64,000 bases of DNA, from contig CAKRJT010000014.1 in NCBI GenBank assembly GCA_934351925.1, positions 4,522-68,521 of the forward strand, read 5' to 3'. Shown here one piece after another: positions 35,145 to 44,190 of the stretch (positions are counted from its first letter, which is position 1; the number at the start of each line of letters is the position of its first letter). The position numbers were made by a program, and so were the translations under genes. This DNA is from an uncultured Lachnospiraceae bacterium. GTDB taxonomy: Bacteria; Bacillota; Clostridia; Lachnospirales; Lachnospiraceae. Under the pieces are notes generated by a model, which was not told the DNA's origin, did not search any database, and worked only from the letters and a program-made list of their open reading frames with translations.

Positions 35145-36527
35145 TTACAGCCTTTTATACAACTCATCCAGATTAATGAGTATTCTGTTTTCTGCCGTAT
35201 CGCAGTCAAAACCCGATCTTGAAATAAAGCCGTACCTATAGCAGTCAAGTCCTGTGCTCTGAACCTGCGCTATCTCCTCCTCAATCATAGCTTCACTTAT
35301 TTTTTCTTTGCGGAATTTTGCTTCGTAAAAAATATATCCCTTGTCATCAAGCGTGACTATATCGAACTCTCCGTTTATTTTGTTTATCGGATCATCATAA
35401 TAGTATTTACCTATTTTTTCAAAAATCTCATCCGTCTTTCCTTTTCGATTCAGCCTCACAAGATACTGCCTGCATATATCCTCGAAGCATTTAGGCACAT
35501 GATATGACTCGAAATCCTTTGCAATATATTTATCATAAAACACCTCCGAATCCATTACATTCATTCTCGAGATATTTCTAAATATATATTTATAATAAAA
35601 TAATGACAGATTATCGGAAACAAAATATCCCGCCTTCTTTTTATTGCCCTCGTCATTGATTGGTGCCTCTTTCTTGACAACCTCCATCCGAATCAGCTTG
35701 TCAAGTATATCCACAAGAGTCGGTCCACTCGAAACATGTGACTGGTCGAGTATATCTTTATACCTTGAAAAACCCTTTGCAAGTGCCTCGAACACTTCAT
35801 TTGCATTCGTAATCTTGGAAATTTCCGAATTAAGATACATTGTCACCTCGTTTTCAAGCCGTGCACCCACCGAGGCGATAAGTGCTATTATATTATCCTT
35901 AACAGTCCTGCTGCCGTCTATCAGCCGGTTATAATATGGTATGCCGCCAAACACACTGTACAGCCTTACCTTATCCTCCTCCGAAAAGCCCTCATAAAAT
36001 AAAGACGATTCATAGTAATCCATGGGTTTTAAATCTATCGTGACATCAACGCGCCCATACAGCGGATTCTGCTTTGACAGGAGTGCCTTCATGGTATCGA
36101 CATAAGAGCCGCAGAGTATAAGCTTAACATTTGAAGTATCCTTGTTTCCGTCTATAATTGTCTGTATTATACTGTCAGCCCCCTGCAGGTTCTCTCTGAG
36201 ATAAGGGTACTCATCAAGCACAATTACAAGTGGCTCCTGCTCCGATTTTTTGAAAAGAAACCTCAGCAGTTCCTCCATGCATTTAAACGATGGCTTGGGA
36301 AAATTATACTTTTCCGCTATCAGTTCCGCCAGACTGTCCACATTGTTCTGTTCTGTTGTCTGCTTGCACTCATAATATATGCTGTCCACGGTCGACTCTC
36401 TCAAAACCTGCTTTATAAGCTCGCTTTTGCCGACACGCCTTCTTCCATATATCAGTGAAACCACCTGACATTGCGCGTTAATCATATCCGACAATCTTTT
36501 TCTCTGTTCTTCTCTGCCATAAAACAT
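35145..36527 (-). CDS. AAA ATPase of the archaeal-type/DUF234 family
   Basis: The protein (460 residues) has an N-terminal ATPase domain with Walker A GRRRVGKS (about 28-35) and Walker B IVLDEYPYL (about 115). A winged-helix-like middle part (about 250-290) and a C-terminal domain follow, with EFDIVTLDDKGYIFYEAKF, which resembles the restriction-endonuclease-like core of DUF234 (D…ExK). Such proteins are spread across archaea and bacteria and move horizontally; their role is poorly known. I choose the ATG at 36527 (GGAGG nine bases upstream) over a TTG two codons earlier. A 43-bp palindrome precedes it. Confidence 0.85.
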   Translation of the reverse strand: MFYGREEQRKRLSDMINAQCQVVSLIYGRRRVGKSELIKQVLRESTVDSIYYECKQTTEQNNVDSLAELIAEKYNFPKPSFKCMEELLRFLFKKSEQEPLVIVLDEYPYLRENLQGADSIIQTIIDGNKDTSNVKLILCGSYVDTMKALLSKQNPLYGRVDVTIDLKPMDYYESSLFYEGFSEEDKVRLYSVFGGIPYYNRLIDGSRTVKDNIIALIASVGARLENEVTMYLNSEISKITNANEVFEALAKGFSRYKDILDQSHVSSGPTLVDILDKLIRMEVVKKEAPINDEGNKKKAGYFVSDNLSLFYYKYIFRNISRMNVMDSEVFYDKYIAKDFESYHVPKCFEDICRQYLVRLNRKGKTDEIFEKIGKYYYDDPINKINGEFDIVTLDDKGYIFYEAKFRKEKISEAMIEEEIAQVQSTGLDCYRYGFISRSGFDCDTAENRILINLDELYKRL

Positions 36528-36588
36528 TCCCAATCACCTCCATCCGCATTTATACTCTATATTATACCCATATTTTTTTGTATGTCAA

Positions 36589-36631
36589 ATTTAGTTCGGT
36601 TGCGACCGACTCGGTCGCAATCGAACTAAAT
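36589..36631. repeat. 43-bp near-perfect palindrome
   Basis: The 21-base arms (36589-36609 and 36611-36631) match at 20 positions around a single central base, with TTGCGACCGA at the centre. No T run follows on either strand, so it does not look like a terminator. It lies about 60 bp upstream of the ATPase start and just after the next gene's stop. Confidence 0.75.
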
Positions 36632-36643
36632 ACGAATCCATAT

Positions 36644-37486
36644 TTATCCCAGATACCCATACACTTTTTTAAGCAGCTCTATAGTCTTCTTCGACAACGT
36701 CTCATCAGGTACATCTATCTCCCCAACTTCACCAACCTCATAGTCAAGCTTGATTTTCCACACGATGGCATCCGCGCCGGCTGCAGCTCCATCGTCTGTA
36801 TACTCGACAACAAAGGATGTGGTCTTGTCATTCTTATCCTTCGGAACTCCGATGTACACCTTCGTCATTCCATCCTTTAGCTCCAGCATAAAGTATCCTG
36901 CGTCATCACCGAGAAGCTTATATTCCGCAGCCATATCCTCTGCTTTAATCTGTTTAAACGAGGACAGAAGCTTCACTGCCTGTGCGAACTCCTCAAGTGT
37001 GTTATGTGTCACGCCCGCATCAGCTATCGTCACAAACCTCTCTCCGGTTATATCCTCAATCTGGCTGGACGATATCGTGAAATCCGTCAGCTTATTCCTT
37101 ATAAAATCAAGCGGAAGTCCGGTCTTCTCCTCCGCCTTATTGACCGCGCTCTCAAAAAGCTTCCCAATGTTGAGCATGACTTTACCATCATTTTCAACAT
37201 ATATTTCAAGACACTCATACCCCTTATACGATATGCTGCCATATATAACATCCTTGCTCCTGCTTCCGGTAATACTTCCCTCGAACTCATCACCCAGTAT
37301 TCCCATGTCAACACCCACAACCGAAGCCTCAGCGCTATATGTATATGTATCCTTAAGAATCTCATTAAGTCTCCTGCCAAGCATAAGCTTCGGCATGAGG
37401 AGCACGCAGGTAAGAACCGCCGCCGCGACAGCTATCAACGCCGCAAGTCCCAATACAAGTATTATGTGTTTATTGTTCTCTTTCAT
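36644..37486 (-). CDS. Single-pass membrane protein of unknown function
   Basis: The 280-residue protein has one N-terminal transmembrane segment (about 8-32, LVLGLAALIAVAAAVLTCVL) and an extracytoplasmic domain (about 40-280) rich in beta strands and charged residues. It contains no cysteines in the outer part and no enzyme motif that I recognise. The domain resembles, in general composition, lipid- or polymer-binding surface folds of Clostridia, but that is only an impression. The start at 37486 has a GGGG-type ribosome site. It is probably monocistronic, since a terminator follows the transketolase gene upstream. Confidence 0.75.
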   Translation of the reverse strand: MKENNKHIILVLGLAALIAVAAAVLTCVLLMPKLMLGRRLNEILKDTYTYSAEASVVGVDMGILGDEFEGSITGSRSKDVIYGSISYKGYECLEIYVENDGKVMLNIGKLFESAVNKAEEKTGLPLDFIRNKLTDFTISSSQIEDITGERFVTIADAGVTHNTLEEFAQAVKLLSSFKQIKAEDMAAEYKLLGDDAGYFMLELKDGMTKVYIGVPKDKNDKTTSFVVEYTDDGAAAGADAIVWKIKLDYEVGEVGEIDVPDETLSKKTIELLKKVYGYLG

Positions 37487-37642
37487 TTTCCATTTCCCCT
37501 TTTATGATATTCTTTATACCTGCATACACACAGTATCCTGTGTTCTATTGAAAACATTTTTATGCATAAAGATTCCTGTGTCAAAACATAATACGTTATA
37601 CACTCATCAATTCGATTGCCATATTCTGACACATGAAGCCTA

Positions 37643-37684
37643 TAAATAAAATAACAGGCAGGGAGCCAGATATCACTCCCTGCC
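37643..37684 (-). terminator. Terminator of the transaldolase-transketolase operon
   Basis: GGCAGGGAG (37657-37665) pairs perfectly with CTCCCTGCC (37676-37684). On the minus strand TGTTATTTTATTT follows. Confidence 0.88.
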
Positions 37685-37734
37685 ATAATTATACTCATAT
37701 AATTTCCATTTGAAAATCAAAAAATTCTTAAATT

Positions 37735-39720
37735 TCAGAGTCCCTTAACAGTCCTGACAACATTCTCAACCGTGAAACCGAACTCCTTGAAGAGTGTAGC
37801 CGCAGGAGCACTTGCGCCGAAGCCGTGCATTGTGACATAAGCTCCGTCAAGTCCCACATACCTGCCCCAGCCGAAGTCAGACAATGCCTCGATGGCAACT
37901 CTCTTTCTCACGCTCTTAGGAAGTACGGACTCCTTGTACTCATCGCTCTGCTGCTCGAACACATCCATAGAAGGCATGGATACAACTCTTACATCAATGC
38001 CATCCTTAATAAGCTCTGCCTTGGCATCTACAGCAAGTGATACCTCGGAACCCGAAGCGATAAGAATAGCATCAGGTACGTTCTTCGCAGAGTCAGCAAT
38101 GACATAGGCACCCTTTAAAGCTTCCTTGGAAGAACCCGCTATCTGAGGCAGATTCTGTCTTGTGAGAACAAGTGCTGTAGGGGTCTTCTTGGAGGTCACT
38201 GCATAAGCCCACGCTGCTGCCGTCTCCGTCGCATCACAAGGTCTGTATACCGTGAAGTTAGGAAGTGAGCGCAGCATCGCAAGCTGCTCGATAGGCTCAT
38301 GTGTAGGTCCGTCCTCGCCGACACCGATGCTGTCATGTGTGAGCACGAAGGTGAGAGGCACTCCCATGATGGCTGAGAGTCTCGCCATAGGCTTAACATA
38401 ATCGCTGAACACGAAGAAGGTTGACACGAAAGCGTGAAGTCCACCGTGAAGCATCATGCCGTTGCCGATAGCAGTCATCGCGAGCTCTCTTACGCCGAAG
38501 TGCATATTTCTTCCTGCATAATTGTCCTTGGAGAAATCTCCCATGTCGGACATGTATGTCTTAGTTGAAGGCGCAAGGTCTGCGGAACCGCCCATAAGGT
38601 TAGGAAGCATATTCTTAAGCTTGTTAATCTGTACCCCTGAGAGGTTACGGGTAGCCTGAGGCTTGTCCTCGTAGCTCCAGAAGTTCTCATCGGTAAGAAC
38701 CTTCTCTGCGGCGTTCTCGTCAAAATACTCGTCCCAGAGCTTCTTCATCTGCGGATATGCCTCGCAGTAATCGGCAAAAAGCTTGTTCCAAGCTGCCTCA
38801 GCCTCGGCACCCTTCTTGGCCTTCTCCTTGTAATTAGCGTAAACCTCATCAGGCACATAGAAAGGCTCCTGTGATGGCCAGCCAAGGTTCTCCTTGAGAG
38901 CCGTCACATTGTCAGCTCCGAGAGGCTCACCGTGAGCGGAAGCCTTGCCCTCCTTTGCAGGACAGCCGTAACCAATTTTGGTCTTGACCGTAATCATTGT
39001 AGGTCTTGTCTTGTCAGCCTTAGCCTCCTCGATAGCCTTTCCGATCTCTTCTATATTATTGCCGTCCTCGACAACGAGTGTCTGGAAGCCAAATGCCTCG
39101 AAACGCTTCTTCACGTCCTCGGTAAATGCTATGTCCGTACCGCCCTCTATGGAAATCTTGTTGGAGTCATAGAGCACGATGAGCTTGCTAAGTCCAAGTG
39201 TTCCCGCAAGTGAGAATGCCTCGGAGGAAATTCCCTCCATCATACAGCCGTCACCGCCGAGAACATAAGTATAATGATCAACAACCTGGTAATTCTCCTT
39301 GTTAAATACAGCGGCAAGATGTGCCTCAGCAACTGCCATGCCTACAGCCATACCCATACCTGCTCCAAGAGGGCCCGTTGTAGCCTCAACACCTACTGTA
39401 TGACCATACTCAGGGTGTCCCGGTGTGAGTGAACCCCACTGGCGGAACTGGGCAAGATCTTCCTTAGTAAGTCCATATCCAAAGAGATGGAGAAGTGAGT
39501 ATAGAAGAGTAGAACCATGTCCACCTGATAATATAAATCTGTCCCTGTTGAACCACTTAGGATCCGCCGGATTGTGGTTCATGTGGTTAGCCCAGAGCTC
39601 GTAAGCCATGGCTGCCGAGCCGAGAGGAAGTCCCGGGTGTCCTGAATTAGCCTTCTGAACTGCGTCAGCCGCAAGCACACGAATGGCATTAACGGACATG
39701 TTTTCTATATTGTCGCGCAT
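37735..39720 (-). CDS. tkt: Transketolase
   Basis: The enzyme moves two-carbon units between sugar phosphates with thiamine diphosphate, linking pentoses to glycolysis. The 661-residue protein shows GHPGLPLG with the substrate histidine, the ThDP motif GGDGCMMEGISSEAFSLAG (GDG…), and DNNKISIEG in variant form (YDSNKISIEG). The pyrimidine domain has HDSIGVGEDGPTHEPIEQLA. AAGGAG precedes the ATG. It lies 85 bp downstream of the transaldolase gene and shares its promoter. Confidence 0.96.
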   Translation of the reverse strand: MRDNIENMSVNAIRVLAADAVQKANSGHPGLPLGSAAMAYELWANHMNHNPADPKWFNRDRFILSGGHGSTLLYSLLHLFGYGLTKEDLAQFRQWGSLTPGHPEYGHTVGVEATTGPLGAGMGMAVGMAVAEAHLAAVFNKENYQVVDHYTYVLGGDGCMMEGISSEAFSLAGTLGLSKLIVLYDSNKISIEGGTDIAFTEDVKKRFEAFGFQTLVVEDGNNIEEIGKAIEEAKADKTRPTMITVKTKIGYGCPAKEGKASAHGEPLGADNVTALKENLGWPSQEPFYVPDEVYANYKEKAKKGAEAEAAWNKLFADYCEAYPQMKKLWDEYFDENAAEKVLTDENFWSYEDKPQATRNLSGVQINKLKNMLPNLMGGSADLAPSTKTYMSDMGDFSKDNYAGRNMHFGVRELAMTAIGNGMMLHGGLHAFVSTFFVFSDYVKPMARLSAIMGVPLTFVLTHDSIGVGEDGPTHEPIEQLAMLRSLPNFTVYRPCDATETAAAWAYAVTSKKTPTALVLTRQNLPQIAGSSKEALKGAYVIADSAKNVPDAILIASGSEVSLAVDAKAELIKDGIDVRVVSMPSMDVFEQQSDEYKESVLPKSVRKRVAIEALSDFGWGRYVGLDGAYVTMHGFGASAPAATLFKEFGFTVENVVRTVKGL

Positions 39721-39805
39721 AAGTGAAACTCTCCTTTTAATTTAAAATTTAAAATATCTCTAATTCAAAAATAACTTTTGTGGAATATAACGCAGTCAAC
39801 CGCTG

Positions 39806-40468
39806 CTAGTTCTGCTTTCCGAATACAGCCTCATAGTCCTTAACGAACTTGTCAATACCTGCTGTTGTGAGCGGGTGCTTGGTCATCTGCTCGATTACTG
39901 AATATGGAACCGTAGCGATGTCTGCGCCTGCAAGTGCACAATCCGTTACATGGATTGGGTTACGAACACTCGCTGCGATAATCTCTGTCTCAATCTCAGG
40001 GTAGTTCATGAAAATATCCGAGATGGTACGAATAAGTTCAATGCCCGGCTGTGAGATATCGTCAAGTCTGCCAAGGAACGGAGATACATAAGCCGCGCCA
40101 GCTCTCGCAGCAAGAAGTGCCTGATTAGCTGAAAAGATAAGCGTCACGTTCACCTTAATGCCCTCAGATGCAAGCACCTTGGTAGCCTTGAGTCCCTCTA
40201 CCGTCATAGGAATTTTTACAACCATGTTCGGGTGGATAGCTGCAATCTCTCTTCCTTCCTTAATCATGCCCTCAGCATCCTGAGTTGTAGCCTTAACCTC
40301 GCCGCTTATCGGTCCGTCAACGATTGATGCTATTTCTTTAATAACCTCGTTAAAGTCTCTTCCCTCTTTCGCAATCAAAGATGGGTTCGTTGTAACACCA
40401 CAAATAACCCCCATGTCATTTGCTTTCTTAATGTCCTCAACCTTCGCTGTGTCAATAAAGAATTTCAT
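39806..40468 (-). CDS. Transaldolase / fructose-6-phosphate aldolase-type enzyme
   Basis: The short (220-residue) TalC/FSA-type protein forms a Schiff base with its substrate through the lysine in VVKIPMT. Other motifs are MKFFIDTAKVEDIKKA, GVTTNPSLIAKEG and APYVSPFLGRLDD-like AAYVSPFLGRLDD. Members act as transaldolase or as fructose-6-phosphate aldolase, and sequence alone rarely decides; the neighbouring transketolase favours transaldolase. The start at 40468 has GGAGAGG upstream; the longer frame extends through the leader without a ribosome site. Confidence 0.92.
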   Translation of the reverse strand: MKFFIDTAKVEDIKKANDMGVICGVTTNPSLIAKEGRDFNEVIKEIASIVDGPISGEVKATTQDAEGMIKEGREIAAIHPNMVVKIPMTVEGLKATKVLASEGIKVNVTLIFSANQALLAARAGAAYVSPFLGRLDDISQPGIELIRTISDIFMNYPEIETEIIAASVRNPIHVTDCALAGADIATVPYSVIEQMTKHPLTTAGIDKFVKDYEAVFGKQN

Positions 40469-40578
40469 AATACCTCTCCTGTCTGCTCTCGCTTTTGATA
40501 TTATTGAATGTCCGGAGCATTGAACACCGGCCCCGAATATTTTGTAAAACAACTGTCTAAATTGTTTCACCTACAGTC

Positions 40579-40607
40579 ATTTTAAAGCCATACCGCCATA
40601 TTGTCAA
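40579..40607 (-). promoter_or_regulatory. Sigma-A-type promoter of the transaldolase-transketolase operon
   Basis: A perfect TTGACA and TAAAAT are separated by 17 bp, reading toward the transaldolase gene. The rest of the 396-bp gap (40469-40864) is AT-rich and also holds the control region of the divergent chemoreceptor gene. I see no clear sigma-28-type site there. Confidence 0.78.
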
Positions 40608-40864
40608 AGCATTTTTGTTTAAATTATGCCCATCTGTTGCTCATTTTACTGCCAAAAACAATAATAAATTACATTGCAGAGATTTTTTACTTGTTTTGAC
40701 TTAATTATGGTATTTTATAACTTTTTTTGCAAAATTTTCAAAATATTGTTTCCATTTTTTAACAAAAATGCTATCCTAATGACAGGGTGTTACAAAAAAT
40801 ATTTCAAGCCGTGTAAATCCGACTTGGCACGATTTATTTATTGCGAAAGGAATGGTATTCTTAA

Positions 40865-42580
40865 ATGGAAGACAGAAAAAAACCAAATAACAGTCAGCGT
40901 ATTCACACCAGACTGCGAAAAAAATTCAACCTTATCACCAACATTACGAGCATATCCATTGTGCTTGCCATCATTTTAATTGTATTTACCAGCGTACAGT
41001 TCAACCACTCTCTGAAGTCCTATGGCTTTATTCAGGGTGACATCGGCAAGGCGATGACTGTCTTCGCTGATTCAAGAAGTGCCCTGCGCGCTGTTATCGG
41101 TTATCTGGATGCCGGTTCAATCAGTGAACAGCAGGAAATTTATTTCGATAAAAGAGATAGCTTTACTGCCTATTTCAATTCTATAACAGAGCAGTGCAAT
41201 TATTCCGAAGCAAAAAAGCTATGTGACAATATAAGCAGTGTCATAGATGATTACTGGTCACTGTCCGACGAGATTATAAAGCAGGGGGCAACCTCAGATG
41301 TAAACGCAAGCAACAATGCACAGCGTCTTGAGATAAACGAGCTTACTCCCGAATACGATACCATCTATGGCTATATGAAGCAGCTCATGGACTGCTATGT
41401 TACCAAGGGCAATGCAAACAAACGCCAGCTCAATATTATAGAATTTGTATGCATCGCAGTAATATTACTCCTCATAGCTGCCACAAGATTACAGTCAAAC
41501 AAGGTCAGCAATAAGTTTGCCAATGAAATTGAAGCCACTCTTGCAGATACTGCCAAGCGTCTTAAGCTGCTTGCCGAGGGCGACCTGGACAGTCCATTCC
41601 CTGAGAGTAACTACGATGACGAGATTGCAGAGATGTTAACCGATTCAAAATACATGGCTGAAGAGCTCAACACACTCATATCCGATATCGGATATGTGCT
41701 CGGAGAGATGGCTGATGGCAACTTCATAGCGACCTCAGGCTGCCATGACAAGTATATCGGTAAGTTTTCCATCATGCTCACCTCCATGCAGAAGCTCAAG
41801 CACCAGATGATAGCAACGCTCACACAGGTAGATGAGGCTTCCAGACAGGTAGCCGCCGGCTCCGACAACCTTGCGCAGTCCGCACAATCCCTTGCAGAGG
41901 GTGCCACAGAGCAGGCAGGAGCTATTGAAGAGCTCACCTCGACTATCACCAATATCACTGAGGAGGTCGATAAATCAGCCAAGAATCTTGAGGATGCCCA
42001 TAAGCAGGCGGTTGCTTATGCCAGACAGGCTGATGACAGCAGGGTTCAGATGCAGAAGCTGTCCGAGGCTATGATCCGCATAACAGAGACTTCAAGAAAG
42101 ATTGAGAATATCACAGCCAACATAGAGGGCATCGCAAGCCAGACCAACCTTCTCTCACTCAACGCTTCAATCGAGGCAGCAAGAGCAGGGGACGCAGGTC
42201 GTGGTTTTGCCGTGGTCGCAGATGAGATCCGCCAGCTTGCCGAGCAGAGCGCCAAGTCCGCTGTGGATACACGCGAGCTTATAGAGGGTGCTCTCAAGGA
42301 GATTGATGACGGCAACCATGCTGCACGCAGTGCAGCGGAAGCCCTCACCTCCGTAATAGACGGAATCCAGTCCATCGCAGAGACATCAAGAGCGCTGAGC
42401 GAAGCTTCGGACACTCAGTCAAAGGCTATGAATGAGGCAAACGAAGGTGTCAACCAGATTGCAGAGGTTGTCCAGTCCAACTCCTCGGCAGCGCAGGAGA
42501 CATCCGCCACAAGCGAAGAGCTGTCGGCTCAGGCGGATACCTTGCAGCAGCTTGTCGGGAAATTCGTGTTGAAGAAATAG
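40865..42580 (+). CDS. Methyl-accepting chemotaxis protein, helical sensor
   Basis: The 571-residue chemoreceptor has a first membrane segment at about 25-45, a helical extracytoplasmic sensor (about 45-190) and a second membrane segment at about 192-212. HAMP-like repeats (LLAEGDLDSPFPESNYDDEI, EMADGNFIATS) and a signalling domain with the tip GIASQTNLLSLNASIEAARAG follow. Its signalling half is closely similar to that of the receptor at 18994, so they probably arose by duplication with sensor divergence. The ribosome site AAAGGA is rather far (13 bases) from the ATG. Confidence 0.92.
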   Translation: MEDRKKPNNSQRIHTRLRKKFNLITNITSISIVLAIILIVFTSVQFNHSLKSYGFIQGDIGKAMTVFADSRSALRAVIGYLDAGSISEQQEIYFDKRDSFTAYFNSITEQCNYSEAKKLCDNISSVIDDYWSLSDEIIKQGATSDVNASNNAQRLEINELTPEYDTIYGYMKQLMDCYVTKGNANKRQLNIIEFVCIAVILLLIAATRLQSNKVSNKFANEIEATLADTAKRLKLLAEGDLDSPFPESNYDDEIAEMLTDSKYMAEELNTLISDIGYVLGEMADGNFIATSGCHDKYIGKFSIMLTSMQKLKHQMIATLTQVDEASRQVAAGSDNLAQSAQSLAEGATEQAGAIEELTSTITNITEEVDKSAKNLEDAHKQAVAYARQADDSRVQMQKLSEAMIRITETSRKIENITANIEGIASQTNLLSLNASIEAARAGDAGRGFAVVADEIRQLAEQSAKSAVDTRELIEGALKEIDDGNHAARSAAEALTSVIDGIQSIAETSRALSEASDTQSKAMNEANEGVNQIAEVVQSNSSAAQETSATSEELSAQADTLQQLVGKFVLKK

Positions 42581-42612
42581 TGCGGTATGACGAAGTAAAA
42601 TCTGTAAAGAAT

Positions 42613-42661
42613 AAATGAGAAAAACCCCACAAGCTGCGATTTTGTGGGGGTTTTCTCATTT
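42613..42661. terminator. Bidirectional terminator between the chemoreceptor and MATE genes
   Basis: AATGAGAAAAACCCCACA pairs with TGTGGGGGTTTTCTCATT, with T tracts on both strands. It serves both convergent genes. Confidence 0.92.
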
Positions 42662-42729
42662 TTATTAAAAAAATTCAATTATATAATAAATTATTCACTG
42701 CAACAATCAACAACTAGAGCTTCCACCAT

Positions 42730-44085
42730 TTACAGCACCTTTATATGCTCCTTATACACTCTCATAAAATATATGAACTCCGCAATCGCCGTGAGCGTCC
42801 ACGAACATATATACAATATGTAAAGTGACGGAACCGTCTTAAAGTACGCAAATATCGTGTATATCCATATCACTCTGAACACGCATGAGCCCATTATTAC
42901 TATGTAGGTTGGAACAACCGTCTTTCCAAGACCTCTTGAAGCTGCTATTGTACAGTCCATAAAGGCTGAGAAGCCGTAGGATATGCTCATAATGTTAAGA
43001 CGCAGCATACCCGCGTCTATAACTGCGGCATCCTTGGTAAAAAGTGACAGGAACGGACGCCCCAATATGTTGAGCGTGATTCCCATTACCATTCCGATTC
43101 CGAAGGAATAGGCAAGGCTTATGATGTAGCTGTTGCGCACTCTCTTTTTGTTTCTTGCTCCATAGTTCTGCCCCATGAAGCTTGCGCAGGCTGTGTAGAA
43201 TGCCGCCATGACATCATATACAAGCGCGTCCGCGTTGGTTGCCGCCGAATTTCCTTCGACAATGACCGCATTAAAGGAATTGACGCCGACCTGAACAAAA
43301 AGGTTGGCAAACTGGAATACCGCGTTCTGTATTCCCGCTGGAAAGCCCAGCTTGAAAAGATCCTTTGCCTTGTCCGGATAGAGCTTAAGATACTTTGGTG
43401 AGAAACGTATTCTCTCATCCGCCTTCATAAGCGCTATCATTATGAGCACCGCAGATATATACTGCGACGTGACGCTGGCGATGGCAACCCCCGCAACCGA
43501 AAGCCTGCACACTATGACAAAAAACAGATTGAGCAGAATATTCACAACACCCGAAAATGCCAGTATATACACAGGCTTCCTGGTATCTCCGACAGCCGAA
43601 AATACCGCATTACCGAAATTGTATATTCCAAGTGCAGGCATTCCAAGAAAATATATTCTAAGATACCGTGCGGCTCCGTCTATAAGCTCTTCCTTGGTCT
43701 TCATAACTTCCAGTATAAGCTTTGAGAACACCTGTCCGAACAGAAGCAGTATCACACCCATGAGCGCGCACATCCACGCAGCCGAATGTACAACCTCACG
43801 CACATCCTTGTCCTTCTTAGCGCCTATATACTGCGCCGTCATTACATTCACACCGCCCGACACACCTATCAGGAATGTGGTAAACAGCGTTACCAGCGTG
43901 GTTGTCGACCCAACACTTCCCAGCGCATGTGAGCCGGCAAACTGCCCGACCACCGCGATATCCGACATATTAAAGAGCACCTGCAATAGGTTAGACAGTA
44001 CAAGCGGTATACTGAATACCAGAATCTGCTTTGCCAAAGGCCCGCTCGTCAAATCCCTGCTCACCTTTTTCACTTCACTGCTCAT
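42730..44085 (-). CDS. MATE family efflux transporter
   Basis: The 451-residue polytopic protein has 12 predicted membrane helices in two homologous halves, as usual for MATE antiporters, which export drugs or metabolites in exchange for Na+ or H+. The N-terminal half contains IPLVLSNLLQVLFNMSDIAVVGQF and the second half GFPAGIQNAVFQFANLFVQ. It appears monocistronic. The substrate cannot be inferred. Confidence 0.92.
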   Translation of the reverse strand: MSSEVKKVSRDLTSGPLAKQILVFSIPLVLSNLLQVLFNMSDIAVVGQFAGSHALGSVGSTTTLVTLFTTFLIGVSGGVNVMTAQYIGAKKDKDVREVVHSAAWMCALMGVILLLFGQVFSKLILEVMKTKEELIDGAARYLRIYFLGMPALGIYNFGNAVFSAVGDTRKPVYILAFSGVVNILLNLFFVIVCRLSVAGVAIASVTSQYISAVLIMIALMKADERIRFSPKYLKLYPDKAKDLFKLGFPAGIQNAVFQFANLFVQVGVNSFNAVIVEGNSAATNADALVYDVMAAFYTACASFMGQNYGARNKKRVRNSYIISLAYSFGIGMVMGITLNILGRPFLSLFTKDAAVIDAGMLRLNIMSISYGFSAFMDCTIAASRGLGKTVVPTYIVIMGSCVFRVIWIYTIFAYFKTVPSLYILYICSWTLTAIAEFIYFMRVYKEHIKVL

Positions 44086-44190
44086 TTCCCGAATTTCTCC
44101 CTTTACATAAAATGTACACGGTCAAAGCCGCCGAGAACCCAGTATAGTTTATCCATGAAGAAAATACAATAGACATAAGCTCATATTTTG

